From positions 1-41,677 of the forward strand of contig NZ_CAKZYF010000001.1 in NCBI RefSeq assembly GCF_937884665.1: a DNA stretch of 41,677 nt, in the 5' to 3' direction. Below, one piece after another: positions 1 through 8,935 of this stretch. Origin of the DNA: an uncultured Allomuricauda sp. (GTDB lineage: Bacteria > Bacteroidota > Bacteroidia > Flavobacteriales > Flavobacteriaceae). The notes below the pieces were generated by a model. That model worked only from the letters and a program-made list of their open reading frames with translations, was not told the DNA's origin and ran no database searches. Positions within the stretch are counted from its first letter, which is position 1. Each line of letters opens with the position of its first letter. Both the position numbers and the translations under genes were made by a program.

Positions 1-148
1 GTCTATATTGGATTTCTGTTCCATCCTTTTCCCGCGTGAAGGTTTTATAAAATGTAGTGTTTAATTTTCCCGTGTTTTTTTGGGTCTGCCCCAAGATGGT
101 CGTGCTTGTGAGCAACATAAGGCTCAACAGGGTGTATATTGTTTTCAT
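1..148 (-). CDS. secreted protein, N-terminal part only (runs off left edge)
   Basis: An ATG at 146-148 on the minus strand opens a frame that stays open to the window edge, giving 49 residues. The first 20 or so residues are a typical Sec signal peptide (MKTIYTLLSLMLL, then small residues and a Gln after the likely cleavage site). The mature part visible starts TQKNTGKLNTTFYKTF. It is too short to identify. It lies 40 nt downstream of dps on the same strand, so it could be co-transcribed with it or have its own promoter in the AT-rich gap. Confidence 0.6.
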   Translation of the reverse strand, partial: MKTIYTLLSLMLLTSTTILGQTQKNTGKLNTTFYKTFTREKDGTEIQYR

Positions 149-188
149 CTTTGTTTTTTAATATTATCAATTACTATTTTGTTCAGGA

Positions 189-698
189 TTACTTCAAGAA
201 AGAAGTGAACATCCAGTTTCTCTTTTCCAAATTTCGGAGGAAATCTGTCAACATATGTTCTGTGGCGATATCTCCAGTATCCAAGGCAGCGCCAATTGCC
301 GAAATCATAGTATTGTGCAATACTTCATAGTCTTGCAGTACTTCACGGACCATTTCTAATGCAGCCGTTTTTTCTTCAGATTCCTCGATTTTCGAGAGCT
401 CTAAAGTCTTTTTTAGGGTAAAATTTGGCTTTATGCCGAAGACCCTGATACGTTCAGCCAAAATGTCTATATTTTTTTGGACGGTGTTATATTCGATTTC
501 GAACTGCTCATGCAATTCAAAAAAATCGGGCCCTTCTATATTCCAGTGATAATTACGCAATTTGTTGTAAAATACCTGATAGTTCGCTAGCAGGGTATTG
601 AGATGTACCACTATCTCAGCAGTTTCCAAATAGGTAAAACCTAATTTTTTATACGTTTTGTTATAGTCAATTGTATTTTCTGTTTTTAAAATCTCCAT
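189..698 (-). CDS. dps: Dps-family DNA-protecting ferritin
   Basis: A 169-residue protein of normal Dps length. Dps proteins form 12-subunit cages that oxidise Fe(II) with H2O2 and store it, protecting DNA. The ferroxidase pattern is visible: H51 (YHWN), H63 (LHEQFE), E67, D78 and E82 (ILAERI), which are the same positions as the E. coli ligands except that E67 replaces Asp. It should be cytoplasmic. There is no long basic N-terminal tail, so direct DNA binding by a tail is not evident. Upstream are three short inverted repeats (740-755, 793-808, 819-836) that might be regulatory. Confidence in the family is high; the symbol is by family only. Confidence 0.93.
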   Translation of the reverse strand: MEILKTENTIDYNKTYKKLGFTYLETAEIVVHLNTLLANYQVFYNKLRNYHWNIEGPDFFELHEQFEIEYNTVQKNIDILAERIRVFGIKPNFTLKKTLELSKIEESEEKTAALEMVREVLQDYEVLHNTMISAIGAALDTGDIATEHMLTDFLRNLEKRNWMFTSFLK

Positions 699-739
699 TG
701 TTTTCTATTTTAACCAATAATTACTATTTGTATCGAAAT

Positions 740-836
740 TATCTTCTAAAAGATAGGTTCGAGACGTTTAAAAAATTTTCACATTGAAAGTTTGACACGG
801 AGGTGTCACTAGGTAGTAAAGCCAATTACTTGGCTT
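740..836. repeat. cluster of three tetraloop inverted repeats upstream of dps
   Basis: Three perfect inverted repeats, each with a 4-nt spacer, lie in the divergent gap between dps and the next gene: TATCTT-CTAA-AAGATA (740-755), TGACAC-GGAG-GTGTCA (793-808) and AAGCCAA-TTAC-TTGGCTT (819-836). None is followed by a convincing T tract, so they do not look like intrinsic terminators. The first lies 42 nt upstream of the dps start codon and could be an operator; the others could form hairpins in a leader or small RNA. Function is unknown. The rest of the 699-977 gap shows nothing else I can support. Confidence 0.5.
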
Positions 837-977
837 AGAAAACAAGGAAATTCAGGATGTCCGAGAATTGTTTCATACTTTTAATATAGACTTTTTAAGT
901 GTAAAGTCAAGTATTTAACAAGGTTTAACACCATTAGTTTTCATATTAACACCTTTTTTAAAATTCAATGGTAATTC

Positions 978-1493
978 ATGGAAAACACCATACTTCACGT
1001 CAAAAAACCTAAGGTGCCAAGTTTAGGAATGCTGCTTATTCTGGTAGTATTCATATGGGGCCTATCCGCAATTTTGATTTTATATTTTTTCGATTCTTGG
1101 GACCAACGTGGCACGTTCGGAGATCTTTTCGGGGCCGTTAACGCCCTTTTTTCGGGGATGGCTTTCGCTGGGCTTATCTACACCATAATCCTACAGAAAC
1201 AGGATATTAACCTACAACGTCAAGAAATTGCCGCCAATAGGCTTGAACTTAAAAAATCAGCAAAGGCACAACAAAATTCAGAAAAAGCACTCAAGGAACA
1301 AGTGGAACAAATGAAGATAACTGCAAAACTGAACGCCCTGAACACCATTATCAACTTTTACAATTTGCAAATATCCAATACGAACAACAGCGAAGAAATA
1401 CTGACGAAAGTAAGGGAAAAACGGAGAGAGGCCATCAAAGAGATAGATGCGCTCATCAATCGTGTTAGTGACGATGATTTGGAGGACTCATAA
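978..1493 (+). CDS. small membrane protein, AbiC-like N-terminal module with coiled coil
   Basis: 171 residues. Two membrane segments are seen at about residues 17-38 and 50-70, joined by a short loop with the WDQRGTFGDLFGAVNALFSG pattern. This is followed by a long charged helix rich in Lys, Glu and Gln (about 75-165), likely a cytoplasmic coiled coil. The membrane hairpin resembles the front half of putative phage abortive-infection proteins of the AbiC type, but those carry a further C-terminal domain that is absent here. It may be a stand-alone membrane scaffold or a shortened relative. No partner gene is evident: the neighbours are dps and a dead DUF427 gene. Function is not known. Confidence 0.7.
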   Translation: MENTILHVKKPKVPSLGMLLILVVFIWGLSAILILYFFDSWDQRGTFGDLFGAVNALFSGMAFAGLIYTIILQKQDINLQRQEIAANRLELKKSAKAQQNSEKALKEQVEQMKITAKLNALNTIINFYNLQISNTNNSEEILTKVREKRREAIKEIDALINRVSDDDLEDS

Positions 1494-1568
1494 ATTTATT
1501 GACTATAGGATTAAATTGTTGAATTATAATTATATAAATAATTTTATTTGAAGTAATAAAATAATATA

Positions 1569-2126
1569 ATGGGAAACGATAAAAAGATGAACCGACTGGA
1601 AAAGGCGCGTGCCGCTTGGCGTTACAATGGTTCCGAACGACCACCATTTGCGGTGGAACCCAAGAAGGGGCAGCGTTAGGTTAGGGACTTTCCGCGTCCG
1701 CCCCGTATAGAAAAAGTGGCCAAAACGGTCACGGTGCTTCACAGGAAAGAAACGCTGGTACACACCCAAGATGCTTTGGCGGTTCTGGAAACAGCAAGTC
1801 CACCCACGTTTTACATTCCAGAAAAGGACATTGCCATGGATTTGCTGATGACCGTGCCAGGGAGAACTTCGGGCTGTGAGTGGTAAGGTTCCGCCACCTA
1901 CTGGACCTTAAAGTCCAAAACGGACCAATTTGTGGCTTGGTCGTATTTGAACCCTTTTTTGGAATTTGAGGCCTTACGGAACCACTTGGCCTTTTATCCG
2001 CACCATTTGGATTGCCGTGTGGACGGGAATCGGGTAGAGCCGCAGCCCGGAGCGTTCTACGCTGGGTGGATAACACCAGATTTGGTGGGGCCCTTTAAAG
2101 GAGAGCCGGGTACGGGACATTGGTAG
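1569..2126 (+). pseudogene. DUF427-family gene with two in-frame stop codons
   Basis: A single frame from ATG 1569 to TAG 2124 would give about 185 residues, the normal length for DUF427 proteins, with no frameshift. It is interrupted by TAG at 1677-1679 and TAA at 1884-1886. Family landmarks are kept on both sides: RPPFAVEPKKGQ, DFPRPPR, VLETASPPTFYIP, SGCEW, then AWSYLNPF, HLAFYP and GWITPDLVGPFKGEPGTGHW. The TAA sits where the family usually has Lys in CEWKG, one change from AAA. The TAG falls in the GQESVW region, where W also appears as R. The pattern fits recent loss by point mutation. Sequencing error at both sites is less likely but possible. DUF427 function is not established. Confidence 0.85.
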
Positions 2127-2130
2127 AAAC

Positions 2131-2349
2131 TCAAGGTCTTCCGGTGTATATTTTCATAACGGCAATTTTAAGTTCCATTAAAACATGACAACAGTTCTGC
2201 CGTTCCAAACAAGTAAATGTATCCTCGGGAAGAAAATGGAACATAAAAATCGTTTGGTCCAAGGTTTGGGCAAACGCGAGCAAATCGCCCTCGTGGCATT
2301 CTTCAAAATAAGCGAGTAGGGGAGATAGGTCATTAACGTTCATGTGCAT
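2131..2349 (-). CDS. small hypothetical protein
   Basis: A 72-residue frame converging on the dead DUF427 gene and ending 4 nt from it. The sequence is rich in Leu, Phe, Cys and His with amphipathic-helix spacing (for example LLAFAQTLDQ and VLMELKIAVMKIY). It has no signal peptide and no clear membrane segment. Alternative start at the third codon (Met). I do not recognise the family. Composition looks protein-like and no better frame covers the region, but there is no independent support, so it remains tentative. Confidence 0.5.
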   Translation of the reverse strand: MHMNVNDLSPLLAYFEECHEGDLLAFAQTLDQTIFMFHFLPEDTFTCLERQNCCHVLMELKIAVMKIYTGRP

Positions 2350-2548
2350 ACTACAATGATTTTACCGGTTTGATGTTATAAAATATTGTTTCAATTTGTA
2401 TAAATATAGAAATTTTCTGTATCAGAATGATAAATAATCATTGTTTTATACATTATTAATACTGTTTAAAACTATATTTTTATTGTTCTTAGATATTCTT
2501 CGAAAGAATGATATTGTTTGAAGTACTAATAATATTTAGATTTAGCGC

Positions 2549-2758
2549 ATGCCAGAGCGAATAAATCGGATTAAGGAAGTACTTGTAATAAAGGGAATCA
2601 GTCAAAAAGAATTGGCGATTGAACTTAAACGAAACCCAAATACAATTACCTCCATCTGTAACAACAAATCCCAACCACATTTGAAAGACCTGAAGCGAAT
2701 TGCCCAAATTTTGGACGTGGACATTCGTGAGCTTTTGGTTTCTACGAAAAACCAATGA
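2549..2758 (+). CDS. XRE-family small DNA-binding regulator
   Basis: 69 residues that are almost entirely one Cro/CI-type helix-turn-helix domain: IKEVLVIKGISQKELA forms the first helices, RNPNTITSICNNKSQPHLKDL the turn and recognition helix, and IAQILDVDIRELL the closing helices. There is no effector domain. Such stand-alone XRE proteins usually act as small dimeric repressors. An AT-rich gap of about 200 nt precedes it. The downstream gene is convergent, so its target is not revealed by context. Family call is confident; role unknown. Confidence 0.85.
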   Translation: MPERINRIKEVLVIKGISQKELAIELKRNPNTITSICNNKSQPHLKDLKRIAQILDVDIRELLVSTKNQ

Positions 2759-2834
2759 TTTCTAAAAGGTATCTTTTGCGGATAAAATTCTAGCCCAGTA
2801 CGGAACCAACATTTCATCTGGAGTGTCTTAAAAT

Positions 2835-3548
2835 TTAGAGGTATTGGGTCCGTATCACCTCAAAGTTCCTCACCGAGAAGTAATCGTCGATACCAAAATC
2901 GGTATTGATGACAATTCCCCCCAAGAGCGCTATCTTATCCACCTTGAACTCGTTTTTTACCTGGCCCAGGTAATCGTGCAGCATCTTATCGATGAGCTCA
3001 AAAGTGCATTCCGTAATTTTTCGTTGTGGGGATATGTCATGGAGAATTTCTTCTCGATAGGGATACAACAGACTCTCCAAATAAGATTGCTGAAAATCCT
3101 CTTGTTTTATTTTGGGCACGTACGCAAGGTCTTTAAAGCGTTCCAGGGCGAGCATCAAGGCGCCGCAACAAGCTCCCGCGTGCTCCTGTCTGGGACGGTA
3201 CATTTTTCCCATTTCATTTTCCAAGGTGACACCAATATGGGGCCCATAAAACAGAAAGGCGGTCCCATTATCGGGAATGTGGTGCGCAAATGCGGTAAGT
3301 CCGGTGAGCCCGGCGTAGGGAAGTCCGCCAAGGCCCCCCATAAAAAAGGGCCCCAGTACCACACTAAAAAATGAAGTGGAGGGGATGTTGATATCATCCG
3401 AACACAAACTGGTGGCCATGAGCATTTTGGAAATGTCGATATCGTGGCCATTCTGCAGAAGACCGAGATACCGAATAGAAGTGTCCCGGGTGTCCAACGC
3501 ATCTGGATAGTTTTGTAGCACTATATGTTCAAATTTTTTTTGGAGCAT
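2835..3548 (-). CDS. LCIB/LCIC-type carbonic-anhydrase-like protein (copy 1)
   Basis: 237 residues related to the limiting-CO2-inducible protein B/C family, whose algal members have a beta-carbonic-anhydrase-like fold. Likely metal-site residues are C49 (in CSDDIN), H104 (YGPHIG) and C127 or C128 (CCGALM), with D51 beside the first Cys. The Arg of the Cys-x-Asp-x-Arg pattern that I recall from active diatom enzymes is Ile53 here, so activity is uncertain. There is no signal peptide, so it should be cytoplasmic. The start codon is preceded by AAAAGGAAAGGAA, a good ribosome site. It is the last gene of a leftward run after an exported beta-carbonic anhydrase. A paralogue lies at 25403-26116. 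Confidence 0.8.
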   Translation of the reverse strand: MLQKKFEHIVLQNYPDALDTRDTSIRYLGLLQNGHDIDISKMLMATSLCSDDINIPSTSFFSVVLGPFFMGGLGGLPYAGLTGLTAFAHHIPDNGTAFLFYGPHIGVTLENEMGKMYRPRQEHAGACCGALMLALERFKDLAYVPKIKQEDFQQSYLESLLYPYREEILHDISPQRKITECTFELIDKMLHDYLGQVKNEFKVDKIALLGGIVINTDFGIDDYFSVRNFEVIRTQYL

Positions 3549-3629
3549 TTCCTTTCCTTTTAAGTGTTTAACACCGGTTCAAACTGTCCTTCACCGTTGT
3601 TTTGATGGTTTTATTATATCGTGGTGATA

Positions 3630-4391
3630 CTAGGGCAAAAAACTCACTTTTCCTGTATCCATATCATAAATGGCCCCTACGATTTTTATTTCTTCACTTT
3701 GTTCCATATCATTTAAAATGGGGCTGTTCTTCCGAATTTCGTCCATGGTATTTTTGACATTGCTTTCACACACCATATGGACAAATTTTTGGTTTTCCGA
3801 AACGCGATTTCCATTATAGGTAACCTTTTCCACCGCTGGTTTAATGTTTTCCAACATAAGGGTGATATTTCCCATTTGAACATTGGAAATAGCCGCTTTA
3901 ATGGCCCCACAGTGTTCGTGTCCCAAAACCAAGATGAGTTTTGACCCTGAGACTCTGCAGGCAAATTCCATGCTTCCCAAAATGTCCTCGTTTACGAAGT
4001 TACCGGCAACCCGGGCCACGAATACATCCCCAATGCCCCGATCGAAAACATCTTCTACCGGTACGCGGCTGTCCACGCAGGAAAGAACGATCGCTTTTGG
4101 GTATTGGGCCAAAGTGCTTCTTCGTACCTGTTCAGAATGATTTCTTTCTGTGAGGTCATTTCTCATAAAACGTTCGTTGCCCTCTTTAAAGGACTGAATT
4201 ACCTTATCTGGGGTCAAGGCATCTTGTTCTTCCTTAGTGAGCACTTTTTCCACAAGACCCGTTATTTTCTTCTCCTCGGGCGAAGCAGTGATTTCCTGTT
4301 TTTCTTCTGTCCTCTTATTTGCGCCTTGCTTGCATGAGGTACTCAAAACAGCCGCACACAAAAATATGGGCAATACATTTTCCAATTTCAT
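3630..4391 (-). CDS. exported beta-class carbonic anhydrase
   Basis: Interconverts CO2 and bicarbonate. The beta-class zinc site is intact: C105 with D107 and R109 (CVDSR), H158 and C161 (GHEHC), numbering from the start chosen here. The start at 4391 puts a short lysine-containing, hydrophobic leader (MKLENVLPIFLCAAVL) at the N-terminus, with Cys20 as a possible lipid-attachment site. An ATG at 4415 would add eight polar residues and lies 3 nt after the sdhB stop. Residues 21-60 are a charged linker. The protein therefore probably works in the periplasm, unlike most cytosolic beta enzymes. It follows sdhB closely and precedes an LCIB-type gene. Confidence 0.88.
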   Translation of the reverse strand: MKLENVLPIFLCAAVLSTSCKQGANKRTEEKQEITASPEEKKITGLVEKVLTKEEQDALTPDKVIQSFKEGNERFMRNDLTERNHSEQVRRSTLAQYPKAIVLSCVDSRVPVEDVFDRGIGDVFVARVAGNFVNEDILGSMEFACRVSGSKLILVLGHEHCGAIKAAISNVQMGNITLMLENIKPAVEKVTYNGNRVSENQKFVHMVCESNVKNTMDEIRKNSPILNDMEQSEEIKIVGAIYDMDTGKVSFLP

Positions 4392-4418
4392 ATTTCCATT
4401 TTTACATGTTTCCATTTA

Positions 4419-5174
4419 CTATCGGCCCAACCATTTTGCCTTGGCCCGTCTGGCGTTCATTTCTGCGATATTGATTATTGATATATTCTCGGGGCACTCC
4501 ACTTCACAAGCACCGGTAAAAGTGCAATTGCCAAAATTCTCCAACTGCATCTGTTTTGTCATTTGCAAGACCCTTTGGGCCGCTTCGGGCTTTCCTTGGG
4601 GCAAGTTGTTCAAATGATTGATTTTGGCAGAGGTAAACAGCGCTGCGGATGCGTTCTTGCATGTGGCCACGCAGGCGCCACAACCAATACAGGCTGCAGC
4701 ATCCATGGCCTTATCGGCGATATCCTTGGGTATTAAAATTGCATTGGATTCAGCGGCGGTCCCTGTTTTTGCTGAGATGTAACCACCTTTTTCAATAATA
4801 CGGTCGAGTGCCGAGCGGTCCACCACCAAATCCTTGATTACTGGAAAGGCGGTCGCCCGCCAAGGTTCAACCACAATGGTTTCCCCATCCTGAAAACTGC
4901 GCATGTGCAACTGGCAGGTCGTAATGTTGTTGTGGGGACCATGGGCACGACCGTTTATAAAAATTCCACATTGTCCACAGATGCCTTCCCGGCAATCATA
5001 TTCGTAGGCAATGGTCTTTTGATTTTGTAGGACCAACCGCTCATTAAGATGATCCAAAGCTTCTAAAAAAGACATGTCTTCAGTTAGCCCTTCAATGGGA
5101 TACCGTTCAAAACCGCCCTGATGTTTCTGGCTATCTTGTCGCCAAATCTTGAAAACGACTTTCATATTTTTCAT
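4419..5174 (-). CDS. sdhB: succinate dehydrogenase/fumarate reductase iron-sulfur subunit
   Basis: 251 residues carrying electrons between the flavin subunit and the membrane quinone site. All three clusters are seen: 2Fe-2S ligands C61, C66, C69 and C87; a ferredoxin-type 4Fe-4S motif C162, C165 and C168, with C172; and the remaining cluster ligands C217, C223 and C227 followed by Pro. It acts on the inner face of the cytoplasmic membrane. It lies 23 nt after sdhA and 3 nt before the earliest carbonic-anhydrase start, in one leftward operon. Sequence alone cannot say whether the enzyme runs mainly as dehydrogenase or fumarate reductase. Confidence 0.96.
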   Translation of the reverse strand: MKNMKVVFKIWRQDSQKHQGGFERYPIEGLTEDMSFLEALDHLNERLVLQNQKTIAYEYDCREGICGQCGIFINGRAHGPHNNITTCQLHMRSFQDGETIVVEPWRATAFPVIKDLVVDRSALDRIIEKGGYISAKTGTAAESNAILIPKDIADKAMDAAACIGCGACVATCKNASAALFTSAKINHLNNLPQGKPEAAQRVLQMTKQMQLENFGNCTFTGACEVECPENISIINIAEMNARRAKAKWLGR

Positions 5175-5197
5175 TTGAGTCCTTCTGTTGGTATTCG

Positions 5198-7105
5198 TTA
5201 TTTATAACTTCGGATGGTGGGTTGTGCATACTCAAAAACCAAGGGTTCTTTGTGCAGTTTGAAATTTCCTGCATTGTACTCCCAAGCAGATACATAGGAA
5301 TACATCTCATCTTTCCGCAGTGCTTCGCCCTCCGGCGTTTGAAACTCTTCCCGAAAATGTGCTCCACAGGATTCCTCACGCTGAAGGGCATCGGTGCACA
5401 TCAGTAGACCGAGTTCTAAGAAATCAGCAAGTCGCAGTGCTTTTTCCAGTTCAGGATTCATTTCTTTGTCCCCGCCCGTGACATTGACTTCGGTCCAAAA
5501 CTTGGCTTTGATATGCTCTATTTCGGAAATCGCTTTTTTAAGTCCATTGTGGTTTCGGCTCATGGCACAGGATTGCCACATCACCTTGCCCAATTCACGA
5601 TGAAAATGGTCCACGGTTTTAGTCCCCTTAATGGAAAGTAAATTTTTGATTTGAGCCTTTACTTCCTGTTCCACTTTTATAAATTCTGGATGCGCCGTAC
5701 TGGGATGGTCTTCGTGTAGGGCATCGGCCAAATAGGTATTGATGGTATTCGGTAGAATAAAATAACCATCTATACTTGCTTGCAATAAGGAATTTGCCCC
5801 CAAGCGGTTGGCCCCATGGTCCGAAAAATTACATTCAGCAATGGCGTACAGCCCCGGAATGGTCGTCATCAATTCATAATCTACCCACAAACCTCCCATG
5901 GAAAAATGGGCGGCAGGGGAAATTTGCATAGGCTCCCGATAGGCATCTACGCCAGTAATTTTTTTATACATTTTAAAAAGGTTGCCGTATCTGTCCTGTA
6001 TGGTTTCCAGTCCAAAATGGGCAATGGCGTGCTTAAAATCGAGGTATACCGCATTTTGTAGCCGACCCACGCCATATCCGGCATCGATGCGTTCTTTGGC
6101 GGCCCTTGAAGCGATATCCCTAGGTGCCAGGTTTCCAAAACTGGGATACCTTCTTTCCAAATAATAGTCGCGCTCTTCTTCGGGAATCGCATTCGCTTTT
6201 CGTGGGTCATCTTTTGCTTTTGGCACCCAAATGCGACCATCGTTCCGTAAAGATTCCGACATCAATGTTAATTTGGATTGCGCTTCACTGGTCTGTGGCA
6301 GGGCCGTGGGATGTATCTGTGTAAAACTGGGTGCGGCAAAATAGGCTCCGCGTTTGTGGGCTTTCCAAATCGCGCTGCCATTGCAACCTATGGCCAATGT
6401 GGAAAGACGAAAAACGCGGGAATAGCCTCCAGTGGCCAATACCACGGCATCTGCGGCAAAGCGTTTCAGTTGACCGCTTACCAAGTCCCTAACGATGATT
6501 CCTTTGGCCTTTCCCTGGATGATAACCATATCCATCATTTCGTGTCGCGGGAACATACGTACCTTCTTGGCGCGTTTCATTTTATACAGCTGTGAATAGG
6601 CCGCCAGCAAAAGTTGTTGCCCGGTCTGGCCACGAGCATAGAAGGTGCGTTGCACCTGCACCCCACCAAAACTTCGGTTTACGAGCACGCCCCCGTATTC
6701 CCGGGCGAATGGTACTCCTTGTTGTACGTAATGGTCAATCAAGGGGGCGGAAAGTTCCGCCAATCGAAATACATTGGCTTCGCGTGACCGAAAATCACCT
6801 CCTTTTAAGGTGTCGTAAAACATACGCATTACGCTATCACCGTCATGTTGATAGTTCTTTGCCGCATTAATTCCCCCCTGGGCGGCGACTGAATGCGCTC
6901 TACGGGCCGAATCCTGATAACAGAAACACAGTACCTCATATCCCATTTCCCCGAGGGTGGCCGCTGCACCGGCTCCCGCAAGCCCCGAACCCACTACAAT
7001 AACTTTTAGTCTTTTCTTGTTGGCCGGATTTATCAGTTGGGACTTTAGTTGATAGTTACGCCATTTCTCCTGTAAGGGTCCTTCGGGAATTTTTGACTCT
7101 AACAT
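5198..7105 (-). CDS. sdhA: succinate dehydrogenase/fumarate reductase flavoprotein subunit
   Basis: The catalytic subunit, 635 residues from the start chosen. The FAD-binding motif [11 protein letters not shown] is at about residues 38-48, and H71 in [10 protein letters not shown] is the expected covalent FAD attachment. The substrate region is represented by HPTALP and by the RLGANSLLQ segment near the C-terminal half. The start at 7105 ([12 protein letters not shown]) matches the usual Bacteroidota N-terminus, has TAGGAAA just upstream and avoids the 20-nt overlap with sdhC that an ATG at 7132 would give. Oxidises succinate to fumarate or the reverse. Sits between sdhC and sdhB. Confidence 0.96.
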   Translation of the reverse strand: MLESKIPEGPLQEKWRNYQLKSQLINPANKKRLKVIVVGSGLAGAGAAATLGEMGYEVLCFCYQDSARRAHSVAAQGGINAAKNYQHDGDSVMRMFYDTLKGGDFRSREANVFRLAELSAPLIDHYVQQGVPFAREYGGVLVNRSFGGVQVQRTFYARGQTGQQLLLAAYSQLYKMKRAKKVRMFPRHEMMDMVIIQGKAKGIIVRDLVSGQLKRFAADAVVLATGGYSRVFRLSTLAIGCNGSAIWKAHKRGAYFAAPSFTQIHPTALPQTSEAQSKLTLMSESLRNDGRIWVPKAKDDPRKANAIPEEERDYYLERRYPSFGNLAPRDIASRAAKERIDAGYGVGRLQNAVYLDFKHAIAHFGLETIQDRYGNLFKMYKKITGVDAYREPMQISPAAHFSMGGLWVDYELMTTIPGLYAIAECNFSDHGANRLGANSLLQASIDGYFILPNTINTYLADALHEDHPSTAHPEFIKVEQEVKAQIKNLLSIKGTKTVDHFHRELGKVMWQSCAMSRNHNGLKKAISEIEHIKAKFWTEVNVTGGDKEMNPELEKALRLADFLELGLLMCTDALQREESCGAHFREEFQTPEGEALRKDEMYSYVSAWEYNAGNFKLHKEPLVFEYAQPTIRSYK

Positions 7106-7112
7106 TTTCCTA

Positions 7113-7766
7113 TCATTTAAAATAGACCACAAATGGAATGATTCCGAAACCTAAAGTCATTACACTGGCATAAACCAAAGCGATTTTGGCGATAGCTCGT
7201 AATCCCTTTTTATGATAAAACCCGAGGGTCATAAAAGCACTCTTCAATCCGTGGTGAAGGTGCAGCCCCAAGGGAACCATCAGTAAGGAATAGAAAAGCA
7301 CATAATAGATGTTTTGGAAAAGACCATAGGTCACTTCATAAATATCAAGACGGCCCTCCACGTCCAACCCAACCGCTTCACCAATACCCAGTTTTACGCG
7401 TGCCCAAAAATTAGCGAGATGCACCACGATAAATAGCAATAGCATGACTCCCAAAAGCCCCATGTTTTGAGAGGTCCAACTGCTATTTTCCCGATAGCGA
7501 TTGATTGCATAACCCTTGGATTTTGCTTTTCTATTCTGTATGGTGATGAGCAAGGCGTAGACGACGTGCAGTATAATTGAAAGATAGAGCACATAGGCCA
7601 CTAGCTGTATCAATGGACTTTCCCTTAAGGTTTTGGAATAGGCATTGTACAGCTCCCGCGCTATCTCTTTGGGAAGCAATAAAATGATATTTGCAGATAG
7701 GTGTACCATCAAAAAAATACATAGAAATAGGCCGGTTAGGGCAATAATGGACTTTTTAAAGAACAT
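7113..7766 (-). CDS. sdhC: succinate dehydrogenase cytochrome b subunit (b558 type)
   Basis: 217 residues with five hydrophobic segments, the single large membrane anchor typical of Bacteroidota-type Sdh/Frd complexes rather than separate SdhC and SdhD. Several His residues lie in or near membrane segments ([27 protein letters not shown]) and are plausible axial ligands for the two b hemes. It passes electrons between the iron-sulfur subunit and quinone. It lies 8 nt after the uspA stop and 7 nt before the sdhA start, so the genes are almost certainly co-transcribed. Confidence 0.94.
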   Translation of the reverse strand: MFFKKSIIALTGLFLCIFLMVHLSANIILLLPKEIARELYNAYSKTLRESPLIQLVAYVLYLSIILHVVYALLITIQNRKAKSKGYAINRYRENSSWTSQNMGLLGVMLLLFIVVHLANFWARVKLGIGEAVGLDVEGRLDIYEVTYGLFQNIYYVLFYSLLMVPLGLHLHHGLKSAFMTLGFYHKKGLRAIAKIALVYASVMTLGFGIIPFVVYFK

Positions 7767-7774
7767 CTTACTTC

Positions 7775-8572
7775 TTAATCGTGGAGAATTAGCAGGGGAA
7801 CTGGGCTGTCAAAGGTTTGTTTAAGCGTAACGCTTCCATCCAAGAGCCGTTCGAAGAACCCCTTTTTTTCACGGATCAGGCAGAGCAGTCCAGAATAATC
7901 GTTCAAAAGATAGTCATTGAGGTCCCTGTGCGTATTGCCTGTACCAAAGGCATATTCAATCGAAGGATTCAAATCCTGGATATCGTCCAATACGTTTTTA
8001 ATGTCCGGATGTTCTTTTTCTGCGATATGCAATACTTTTAGCTTGCTCTGATGTAAGGTGAGGATTCGGCGTAAAGGCGCCAATATCTCTTTGTCTGAAA
8101 ATACTCTTTCACCTACGGCAAGTACAATTTCATCCAGTTTGCGAAAACTATGGCCTGTAGGTACTACCAGGACAGGGGCGGAAGTTTTGGAGATAACACC
8201 TCCTGCCACACTGCCCATAAAGACTTCTTTTAACCCACTTGCTCCTTTTGTTCCCATAACGATATAGTCAAAGTTGCCACTATCCCCTAGGGCAACAATG
8301 GCAGAGACAGCAGAGTTCTTTATAATTGTGGGCTTAAGAACAGCAGCGGGATACTCTTTTTCAATCTGTTCAAGAAGCTCGTTCATTTTTTGCTTAGCAT
8401 CGTTTTCTAGAACGCCATCGATATTTTTCATCAACAGCGCAGCATTTGAGGTTGTCCCATAAATATGAAGTACAGTAATTTCAGTTGCGGATGCTCCGAA
8501 CAGCTCAATAGCGTATCGCAATGCATTGGAAGAAGTATCTGAAAAATCTACCGGAACCAATATTTTGTCCAT
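7775..8572 (-). CDS. universal stress protein, tandem UspA domains
   Basis: 265 residues forming two Usp folds. The first (about 1-140) starts MDKILVPVDFSDTSSNALRYA and ends in the nucleotide-binding pattern MGTKGASGLKEVFMGSVAGG, so ATP or another nucleotide probably binds there. The second half (about 150-265) keeps the fold pattern but lacks a clear glycine motif and looks degenerate. Cytoplasmic. It is the first gene of the leftward sdhCAB operon, 8 nt from sdhC, which hints at a role in tuning respiration under stress or low oxygen; that is inference. Confidence 0.92.
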   Translation of the reverse strand: MDKILVPVDFSDTSSNALRYAIELFGASATEITVLHIYGTTSNAALLMKNIDGVLENDAKQKMNELLEQIEKEYPAAVLKPTIIKNSAVSAIVALGDSGNFDYIVMGTKGASGLKEVFMGSVAGGVISKTSAPVLVVPTGHSFRKLDEIVLAVGERVFSDKEILAPLRRILTLHQSKLKVLHIAEKEHPDIKNVLDDIQDLNPSIEYAFGTGNTHRDLNDYLLNDYSGLLCLIREKKGFFERLLDGSVTLKQTFDSPVPLLILHD

Positions 8573-8935
8573 TTTTTCTGATTTAGAAGGTTTTGGTGCA
8601 ATCTTAAGGGCATTCCCAACCCTTTTGAAAACCCCAGATAATAGGTCTGGATTCGTTAAGATTTGAAATGTAATACTCGATTCTTTAGCAAAACTTTAGT
8701 TGGTGCAACGATTTTTTTTTCGCGAGATGAAGTGCCAGGTTTTCAAATGCTCGGAAATTCTTTTGGAAATCACTTTTGCCGTGATATACCTGCTTCTTAA
8801 GTTTCTCTAAAGAATTGGTTTATAGCTTTAATCGCTGGTTGGGCAATACACCAAATTATGGATTCCATAGAAGGTCTTGGATATCTCGGAATTTGGTCCT
8901 TGCGCAACAGAACTTAACGACAAACGAGTTGAACG
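8573..8935. other. divergent intergenic region between two Usp-headed operons
   Basis: A 363-nt gap that must hold the promoters of the leftward uspA-sdhCAB operon and the rightward Usp-TPR/V-ATPase operon. I found no convincing TAnnTTTG -7 element and no strong palindrome. A weak AAGGG-N9-CCCTT repeat is present at about 8606-8624 and a GTTGGTGCAAC repeat near 8697-8707. No open frame of coding quality is apparent. Confidence 0.5.

Noticed and set aside
1729..2076. 115-residue frame on the minus strand over the DUF427 remnant
   Set aside because: It is an antisense frame; the plus-strand frame has clear family matches on both sides of its stops.
1569..2126. Stop-codon reassignment or readthrough to explain the two interrupted genes
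   Set aside because: TAA and TAG end many intact genes in the window, so recoding is not supported; mutation or sequencing error is simpler.
2844..3374. 176-residue plus-strand frame
   Set aside because: Antisense to the LCIB-type gene, whose paralogue at 25403 confirms the minus-strand reading.
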